Assembly (NCBI GenBank): GCA_023429275.1
Contig: JAEYWB010000387.1
Coordinates: forward strand, 1-5,434
Reading direction: 5' to 3'
Length of the DNA stretch: 5,434 nt
Source of the DNA: Planctomycetota bacterium
GTDB taxonomy: Bacteria; Planctomycetota; Planctomycetia; Planctomycetales; Planctomycetaceae
Shown here: positions 1-5,434 of the stretch, piece by piece
Layout of the letters: each line of letters starts with the position of its first letter
How positions within the stretch are numbered: the first letter of the stretch is position 1
Translations under genes and position numbers: made by a program
Notes under the pieces: model-generated
The model's input: only the letters and a program-made list of their open reading frames with translations
Told to the model about the DNA's origin: nothing
Databases searched by the model: none

Positions 1-1127
1 TTCCCGTCCTCCCCCAGCTTGAGGAGTTCACGGATGAACGACGCCGGACGGCGATCACTCGCGTGGATCACTCCTCGCGACGACAGAATGAGGCCTGTCC
101 CCCCGAAGCCGGTCCCAAAGCCGCCTCCGCGAGTCGAAGGAAGGCTTCGCATCGACCACCGGCCCTTGCCGTAAACTCGGAATGCCGTGGAGTTGTTGAG
201 ACTGAAGTAGATCGGCCGCTCTCGCAGGTCCTCCGGCAGATCGAGCTGCACGATTCCGTTGTACGGCTCCGGAGCCTGCGGCGGGCAGATGATCTTCTCC
301 CGGAGGGCCTCGCCCGGCTGGAGGCCCAAAGACTTCACCGAGCGTTCCCCCCACGGCGCGGTGCAGGTCATCCTGTAAACCCCGTAGCGGACCCGTTCGA
401 ATCGAACGACTCCCTTCGCATCGGACTTGCCGCTGAGGGGCGGAACTCCTGCCCCATCGGCCTGGATGGTCATCTGGACCTCGAATCCGACAGCAGGGGG
501 GCCGTCGTCCGCGCCTGAGACGAGTTCGAAATCGGCGGGATTCCAGTCCGCCGGCGCCGCGGCCTTCGTTTCGAGCTCCTTGAGACGGCTGACGAGGTCC
601 TGCTGGGCGATTCGGGCTTCCGCGAGCCCCTGCTGCGCGAGCTTCGCCCCGGCCTCCGCCTGGGCAATCAATTTCTCGTTGGCTTCGCGGTTGTCGGCAA
701 GGGTCCGCTCGAGCTGCCGCCGCTGCTCCTCCTTGGCCCGCGCCTCGGCCGCCATCGCGGCGACGACCTGGTCCATCGCCCGCTGCTGCTGGCGGACCAT
801 CTGAAAGGCGGCCCCGACGGCGACGCAGCACGCCACCGTCAGCATGCCGGTACACGCGACGAGAATCCGCTGGGTCATGACTTTCTCCCACATGGCATCC
901 CACCAGAGCCGCATCGCGACCTGGGCGGGGTTTCCGAAACGCTGAAGGACACGTTCACCGGGGAGGCTGGCCGATTCGTCCGGCCTTGCTGCCTGCCGCT
1001 GACGTTCCCGATCGAGAGCGCAGGCGAGGTGGTCCGCGAGCTCATCGCGAATGTCGCGTCGCAGCGATGCCGGCTCATCGTCGCGCGGCGGCGGGAGGTT
1101 CGCGGCGATGTCGTCCGGCAGCGGCAT
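1..1127 (-). CDS. HAAS/permease-prefix domain membrane protein with coiled coil and beta domain (partial, 3' end outside window)
   Basis: The frame is open for 375 codons from the ATG at 1127 to the left edge, so the C-terminus is missing. The start is fixed by an in-frame TGA at 1143-1145; a GGGGG run lies about 10 bases upstream of the ATG. Residues about 21-75 (RDIRDELADHL, later VLQRFGNPAQVAMRLW) match the HAAS/permease-prefix pattern that accompanies PadR repressors. One hydrophobic helix spans about 88-108. Residues about 110-188 are rich in Gln, Glu, Ala and Arg with heptad character and look like a coiled coil. Residues about 200-282 look like a carboxypeptidase-regulatory or Ig-like beta domain (VGFEVQMTI, then DAKGVVRFERVRYGVYRM). 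A Gly-rich patch follows at 334-345. The membrane-distal part is probably outside the cytoplasm. The gene starts 29 bases after the padR stop codon, so the two are likely one operon. The substrate or signal is unknown. The domain names rest on remembered family patterns. Confidence 0.8.
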   Translation of the reverse strand, partial: MPLPDDIAANLPPPRDDEPASLRRDIRDELADHLACALDRERQRQAARPDESASLPGERVLQRFGNPAQVAMRLWWDAMWEKVMTQRILVACTGMLTVACCVAVGAAFQMVRQQQRAMDQVVAAMAAEARAKEEQRRQLERTLADNREANEKLIAQAEAGAKLAQQGLAEARIAQQDLVSRLKELETKAAAPADWNPADFELVSGADDGPPAVGFEVQMTIQADGAGVPPLSGKSDAKGVVRFERVRYGVYRMTCTAPWGERSVKSLGLQPGEALREKIICPPQAPEPYNGIVQLDLPEDLRERPIYFSLNNSTAFRVYGKGRWSMRSLPSTRGGGFGTGFGGTGLILSSRGVIHASDRRPASFIRELLKLGEDG

Positions 1128-1156
1128 GACGGTGGCCCCCGTTCATTGTTCCTGGC

Positions 1157-1489
1157 TCAAGCCATCCTGAACTGCATTCCGAGAACGCCGTTGACGCCCG
1201 ACGCAAACGCCTTCCACTCGACGAGCTTTACCTTGAGGGCGGTCCGCCCGACCGGCGTGATGCGGTAGTACTTGCGGCGGCGCCCGTCCTGCTCGGTCCA
1301 GTACGACTCGAGCCACGCCTGGCGTTCGAGGCGATGGAGGGCGGGGTAGAGGCTCCCCTCCTTGAGATCGAAGTAGCCCCGCGAGCGGTCGAGGACCGTC
1401 TGCGAGATCTCGTAGCCGTAGGAGGGACCTTCAGCCAGAAGGTCCATGATCATCAGGTCGAGCGTTCCCGCAAGCAGCTTGTGATCCAT
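1157..1489 (-). CDS. PadR family transcriptional regulator
   Basis: The product is a 110-residue DNA-binding protein with the PadR winged-helix layout. The N-terminal LLAGTLDLMIMDLLAEGPSYGYEI is the first helix pair; LKEGSLYPALHRLERQAWLESYW is the recognition helix and following segment; GRRRKYYRITPVGRTAL is the wing. A short C-terminal helix (VKLVEWKAFASGVNGVLG) would serve dimerisation, as in the short PadR subfamily. An ATG at 1501 would add four residues (MEPG). I prefer the ATG at 1489 because GGAG at 1499-1496 lies six bases before it, and PadR proteins usually begin just before the LLxGTLDL block. PadR proteins are mostly repressors that also control their own operon. Here the likely targets are its own promoter at 1551-1523 and the HAAS-domain gene 29 bases downstream. 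The effector is not evident. The family call is secure; the target is inferred. Confidence 0.93.
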   Translation of the reverse strand: MDHKLLAGTLDLMIMDLLAEGPSYGYEISQTVLDRSRGYFDLKEGSLYPALHRLERQAWLESYWTEQDGRRRKYYRITPVGRTALKVKLVEWKAFASGVNGVLGMQFRMA

Positions 1490-1499
1490 GCCTGGCTCC
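1490..1499 (-). promoter_or_regulatory. Shine-Dalgarno site deciding the padR start
   Basis: GGAG at 1499-1496 followed by six bases places a ribosome site correctly for the ATG at 1489. The alternative ATG at 1501 overlaps this GGAG and has no comparable site upstream. Confidence 0.6.
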
Positions 1500-1512
1500 A
1501 TGCATTGGCCGT

Positions 1513-1542
1513 CTAGGCATGTAGCATAGACGTGCTAGGCAT
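1513..1542 (-). repeat. Two direct copies of ATGCCTAG at the padR promoter, candidate operator
   Basis: On the minus strand ATGCCTAG occurs at 1542-1535 and again at 1520-1513, a period of 22 bases or about two helical turns. The first copy lies inside the spacer of the proposed padR promoter and the second just after its -10 box. TAGCA and TGCTA (1522-1526 and 1533-1537) also form a small dyad between them. Repeats on the same helix face that overlap a promoter are what a repressor operator would look like, and PadR itself is the obvious candidate. Binding is inference. Confidence 0.45.
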
Positions 1543-1551
1543 AGAGATCAA
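1523..1551 (-). promoter_or_regulatory. Candidate sigma-70 promoter for padR and the HAAS-domain gene
   Basis: On the minus strand TTGATC (1551-1546) and TATGCT (1528-1523) are separated by exactly 17 bases. Each matches the sigma-70 consensus at four of six positions, including the key TTGA and the first A and last T of the -10 box. Transcription would begin near 1516, giving a leader of about 27 bases to the preferred padR ATG at 1489. No better candidate is visible between the rpoD terminator and padR. Confidence 0.5.
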
Positions 1552-1573
1552 GGGGATGCGGAACGACAGAGAA

Positions 1574-1691
1574 AGTCGCCATCTCGCTCCGCGAGATGAG
1601 CGAGGGAACGAACGGCGACCTCTATGAAGACACGTCCTGGCGATTGCGCGTCCATGCTGACACGCTCATCTCCCGGAGCGAGATGGCGACT
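1574..1691. repeat. Large inverted repeat, REP-doublet (REPIN-like) candidate
   Basis: Arm 1 (1574-1602) and arm 2 (1663-1691) are reverse complements over 29 bases with one mismatch (C1592 against C1673). They are separated by a 60-base loop. Arm 1 also contains its own perfect 7-bp stem, ATCTCGC-TCC-GCGAGAT (1581-1597). In arm 2 the same internal stem has one mispair. Two inverted copies of a short self-palindromic unit are the architecture of REP doublets (BIME/REPIN). The element lies between the rpoD terminator and the padR promoter, outside any gene. No transposase is in the window. Its copy number in the genome cannot be judged from here, so mobility is inferred. Confidence 0.7.
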
Positions 1692-1736
1692 GAGATGCGA
1701 TGGGCCACCTCCCTTTATTAGAGGACGCCCCACCGC

Positions 1737-1774
1737 GAAACGAAAACAGCGGAGCCCGTTGCCGAGCTCCGCTG
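1737..1774 (-). terminator. Rho-independent terminator of rpoD
   Basis: Read on the minus strand, a 9-bp GC-rich stem (1774-1766 with 1755-1747) closes a 10-base loop and runs directly into TTTTCGTTT. It begins 29 bases after the rpoD stop codon. Position, orientation and T-rich tail all fit termination of the rpoD transcript. This would separate it from padR. Confidence 0.85.
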
Positions 1775-1803
1775 CAAAAGAATCATCGATCGTTCAAATC
1801 GGC

Positions 1804-3528
<1,725 letters not shown>

Positions 3529-3540
3529 TTCGGAACTCCT
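3529..3540 (-). promoter_or_regulatory. Shine-Dalgarno site for the rpoD GTG start
   Basis: AGGAG at 3540-3536 is followed by seven bases and then GTG at 3528-3526. No in-frame ATG occurs in at least the 70 bases upstream, and the protein begins immediately with region 1.1. GTG is therefore well supported as the start. Confidence 0.8.
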
Positions 3541-3708
3541 GAGGAAATGTGTACGGGTGGACCGGAGGGGATGATCGATTCCGATTCGATCGGCGATCCG
3601 GTGGGTCGTGCCCGGTCCGGGGGAACCAGACGGGGCAGCTCGGTATCAACTGTTTCTTGTTGGAATGACGCCTGTTACGGTCTCCGCCGCCTGCGAGACC
3701 AATCTTCG

Positions 3709-3736
3709 ATCCTAACCGGGTTTGACGAACTGTGAA
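3709..3736 (-). promoter_or_regulatory. Candidate rpoD promoter
   Basis: On the minus strand TTCACA (3736-3731) and TAGGAT (3714-3709) are 16 bases apart. The -35 box matches the consensus at five of six positions and the -10 box at four. Transcription would start near 3702, giving a leader of roughly 170 bases before the GTG. That leader contains small dyads at 3581-3593 and 3611-3621 but no recognisable riboswitch. Nothing else in the gap is a better match, but the score is modest. Confidence 0.35.
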
Positions 3737-4304
3737 CCGACAAAATCACGAGTGCTCAAATCTGGACAATCACACGCCGACGATGTTCACGCTTTCTGAT
3801 CTCGACTGACCTGGATGCTGCCGCCGCACGATCGCTGCCTGAAGAATGGTAGGCGGCCTCACTCGCCGAGAGGTGCCAGCCCCTGAAGAGACATCAAGAT
3901 CGACGTCGAAAAGGGGGCGGGCCTGAAGACCAGACCGTCGACGTGAAGACCATCGATCGAAACGCTCCCACATGATGCGGGAGCGCCTCCCCCCTCATTC
4001 CTGACTGCATCCGTTCAGTCTCCTTGCGTGGTCAATACGACAGCTCCCACATCGCAGTGGACACCATCGCTCAAGTCTTGTCTCAACATCAACTTGCGAC
4101 CAACGACTGCCGCCCTGGCGGACGAACGGTCGGGAATGCTAACACGGCGCATCCCTCCGTCCACACACTTTTTTCATGCCGCCGGAAAAACCAGGAGAAT
4201 GAAATCAGAGCCTGATAACGGGGATAGGACGGCCAGCGTGCAGAATCATCGCCAAACGAACGAATCAGTCAACGCCGATTCATTCCGCGCGTGGGCGAAT
4301 ACGC
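3737..4304. other. Intergenic region without a credible gene
   Basis: This stretch separates the rpoD promoter area from the membrane-protein gene. Open frames here are short, lack a properly spaced ribosome site, and show no family motif or third-position GC bias. I see no tRNA, tmRNA, RNase P or SRP RNA core. What can be seen is a GC-rich hairpin at 3963-3985, four TGAAGA motifs between 3838 and 3951, a 10-bp palindrome TCGACGTCGA at 3900-3909, and an A/T dyad TTTTTC/GAAAAA at 4170-4190. A small RNA or a long regulatory region is possible but not shown. Confidence 0.6.
3960..3985 (-). terminator. Stem-loop, weak terminator candidate or RNA element
   Basis: CGCTCCC (3963-3969) pairs perfectly with GGGAGCG (3979-3985) around a 9-base loop. 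On the minus strand the stem is followed by TTT and then mixed sequence, so the T tract is poor. It lies about 320 bases after the stop of the upstream membrane-protein gene. That is far for its own terminator, though it could end a long 3' tail or an unannotated small RNA. Confidence 0.35.
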
Positions 4305-5273
4305 TCACCTGCCGTCCCGTAACAGGGGTTCATTTCGGCCCACTGCCTCCGGGTTGAACGCATCCGTTCGCAGGATCTGCGGGCGGATGGCAAAGTCCAG
4401 GGAGATCGCACCTTCGGAAACGGTTGGTTCGGAAGGTCCGGGTGTCACGAGTAGGCGGATCGTCCAGCAGGGAGCGTAAGGAGAAAGCGTTGTCATGAAT
4501 CGCCCCTCCGCATCCGGCATTCGGTGATTGCCGCGCCCCTCACCATTCGTGACGAGGACTTCGCCGAGCTTTGCCTGAACCGGCTGACCAGCCCGAAATG
4601 TCTCGATTTGCAGGTGCACTTCCGATTCGCTGGGCCGGACATCTTCGCGCACCGTCACATCGAGGCCCTGGACGATGACGAGCGTCTCTCCCTTCTGATA
4701 CCGGATCGGAAATCGCGAAACGTTCCGATCGGGAGGCGCCGGCAATTGTGCGGGGCGGACCTTCAGCACACCGCCTCCCGTCCGCGTACCGTCAGTCCAG
4801 ACCTCAAAGCGAGGCGAGGGGGAAACCCTCATCGGCGGAAAGACGGCCAGCCGGCCTCCCTCTTGAACCCACCCCTTCTGCCTCGGCTCCCACCACCAGC
4901 CGTCGCGATCGAGGAGATAGATCTCATCGACCGACTCCGATCCCACCGGCTCGAAGTGGTAAAAGATCCCGAGGGACCCGTCTTCAGCGAGATACTCGGT
5001 ATTGGACCAGCGCCCCTTCCCGGCCGTGAACATTGCCCAGAGACGATGGAACGTGAAAGGGGCGTAGGAGACGTGCTTCGGCCCGTGCGTGACCTTGTCG
5101 ATAACCAGGGTCCGTCCATCCGAGAGCGGAACCTTGATCGACCGCGGCCACAGCATCACTGCCCCGAGGAGCAGCAGTGCTGTCGCCATCAATCCCCAGC
5201 TTCGACATCCCGACCACCAGCGGCGGATTGCCGTCGCCTCAACCCTGACAGGTGAAGGTGGCTCGCTCGTCAT
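4305..5273 (-). CDS. Hypothetical single-pass membrane-anchored protein
   Basis: I do not recognise this 322-residue protein with confidence. A basic N-terminus (R17, R18, R24) precedes one hydrophobic helix at about 26-42 (WGLMATALLLLGAVMLW). The N-terminus therefore probably stays inside and the remaining 280 residues face outward. There is no signal-peptidase or lipobox motif. The outer part is rich in beta-prone, Trp-containing segments. DGRTLVIDKVTHGPKHVSY (52-70) recalls a DG-x-x-L/V-x-x-V-x-x-G-x-x-H block I associate loosely with planctomycete and verrucomicrobial membrane-anchored proteins; this is memory only. A second charged beta-like segment is at about 185-240. The ATG at 5273 is the first start after an in-frame TGA at 5292-5294, though its ribosome site is weak. 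The gene follows the isomerase stop by 36 bases, so co-transcription is likely. Function is unknown; it is a real gene because the frame is long, membrane-anchored and without a competing frame. Confidence 0.8.
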   Translation of the reverse strand: MTSEPPSPVRVEATAIRRWWSGCRSWGLMATALLLLGAVMLWPRSIKVPLSDGRTLVIDKVTHGPKHVSYAPFTFHRLWAMFTAGKGRWSNTEYLAEDGSLGIFYHFEPVGSESVDEIYLLDRDGWWWEPRQKGWVQEGGRLAVFPPMRVSPSPRFEVWTDGTRTGGGVLKVRPAQLPAPPDRNVSRFPIRYQKGETLVIVQGLDVTVREDVRPSESEVHLQIETFRAGQPVQAKLGEVLVTNGEGRGNHRMPDAEGRFMTTLSPYAPCWTIRLLVTPGPSEPTVSEGAISLDFAIRPQILRTDAFNPEAVGRNEPLLRDGR

Positions 5274-5309
5274 CCCGGCACGCCCTGGTGGTCAAAGCCG
5301 TCCTGTCCA

Positions 5310-5434
5310 TCATGCGGGGGGCTGAACCCGGCTCTTCAGGTCATTGAGCAGCTGAACCGCCTGGCCGATGTCCTTCTTCTGCCGCTCGCGGTCGTGGGCG
5401 ATCTCCCGCTCGATCGTCAGCGGGCCTCTGTAGC
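5310..5434 (-). CDS. Sugar phosphate isomerase/epimerase-like TIM-barrel protein, C-terminal fragment
   Basis: Only the last 40 codons and the TGA (5312-5310) are present; the 5' part lies beyond the right edge. The fragment begins YRGPLTIEREI and continues with a charged helix ending in QAVQLLNDLKSRV. A final strand of the form Y/F-x-G-P-L-x-I-E-R-E, then a short gap and a helix ending in LL..L, is the typical C-terminus of the xylose isomerase-like TIM-barrel (AP endonuclease family 2) superfamily. The conserved Glu is probably near the metal or substrate site. Members act on sugars and sugar phosphates; the exact substrate cannot be told from this piece. The next gene starts 36 bases downstream. 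Confidence 0.75.
   Translation of the reverse strand, partial: YRGPLTIEREIAHDRERQKKDIGQAVQLLNDLKSRVQPPA

Noticed and set aside
395..407. GTTCGA-A-TCGAAC palindrome resembling a tRNA T-loop
   Set aside because: It lies inside the coding frame of the HAAS-domain protein (around VVRFERVRYG), and no tRNA cloverleaf can be drawn around it.
55..903. Minus-strand open frame of 282 codons
   Set aside because: It is a shifted frame of the HAAS-domain gene; it is Arg/Gly/Pro-rich without motifs. The real frame runs through the whole interval and off the edge.
1548..1733. Minus-strand open frame of 61 codons
   Set aside because: It spans the inverted repeat and the padR promoter, and its sequence is explained by those elements.
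3770..3973. Minus-strand open frame of 67 codons upstream of rpoD
   Set aside because: Codon third positions are not GC-biased like the real genes, its start lies inside the hairpin at 3963-3985, and no motif is seen.
4186..4216. Possible terminator of the membrane-protein gene (short ATCAG/CTGAT stem, then TTTTT on the minus strand)
   Set aside because: The stem is five weak pairs and the T run is separated from it by about 14 bases, so it does not form a convincing intrinsic terminator.
4028..4357. Plus-strand open frame, including an internal ATG at 4199 near AGGAG
   Set aside because: AGGAG is only one base from the ATG, too close to work. The frame overlaps the end of the convergent minus-strand gene and has no family signal.
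4524..5255. Plus-strand open frame of 243 codons
   Set aside because: It is the antisense of the membrane-anchored protein gene. It shows no domain and no ribosome site.
5239..5313. 24-codon minus-strand frame whose ATG overlaps the isomerase stop
   Set aside because: The ATGA overlap resembles translational coupling, but the peptide is Arg/Thr-rich without features and overlaps the start of the next gene in another frame.

Overview
The window looks like chromosomal DNA from a member of the Planctomycetota. The base composition is GC-rich. The primary sigma factor carries an [10 protein letters not shown] block at the start of region 2. The first gene belongs to a family I associate with planctomycetes: a cytoplasmic HAAS/permease-prefix domain, one membrane helix and a large outer part. 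This assignment is inferred from memory of these families, not from a search. Every gene I can support lies on the minus strand, so transcription runs from right to left.

In order of transcription: (1) 5434-5310, the last 40 codons of a sugar phosphate isomerase/epimerase-like TIM-barrel protein, cut by the window edge. (2) 5273-4305, a 322-residue single-pass membrane-anchored protein of unknown function, 36 bases after gene 1 and probably in the same transcript. (3) 4304-3529, a long stretch without a credible gene. It holds a compact hairpin, a short repeated motif and a candidate promoter for rpoD. (4) 3528-1804, rpoD, a complete group 1 sigma-70 factor with regions 1.1 to 4.2, a GTG start with a strong Shine-Dalgarno site, and a stem-loop terminator just after the stop. 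(5) 1803-1502, an intergenic region with the rpoD terminator, a striking 29-bp inverted repeat (28 of 29 positions pair) shaped like a REP doublet, and a padR promoter overlapped by two direct repeats. (6) 1489-1157, a PadR-family repressor. (7) 1127 to the left edge, the HAAS/permease-prefix protein with a coiled coil and a predicted beta domain. It is probably co-transcribed with padR and unfinished in this window.

The window therefore contains a housekeeping transcription gene (rpoD) between two lineage-specific modules. The padR plus HAAS-domain pair is a recognisable type of envelope regulatory unit whose ligand and output are unknown. I do not see a clearly new multi-gene system. The items most worth a second look are the REPIN-like repeat, the padR/HAAS unit with its operator-like repeats, the Glu-to-Gln change at the extended -10 contact of the sigma factor, and the unexplained leader upstream of rpoD.
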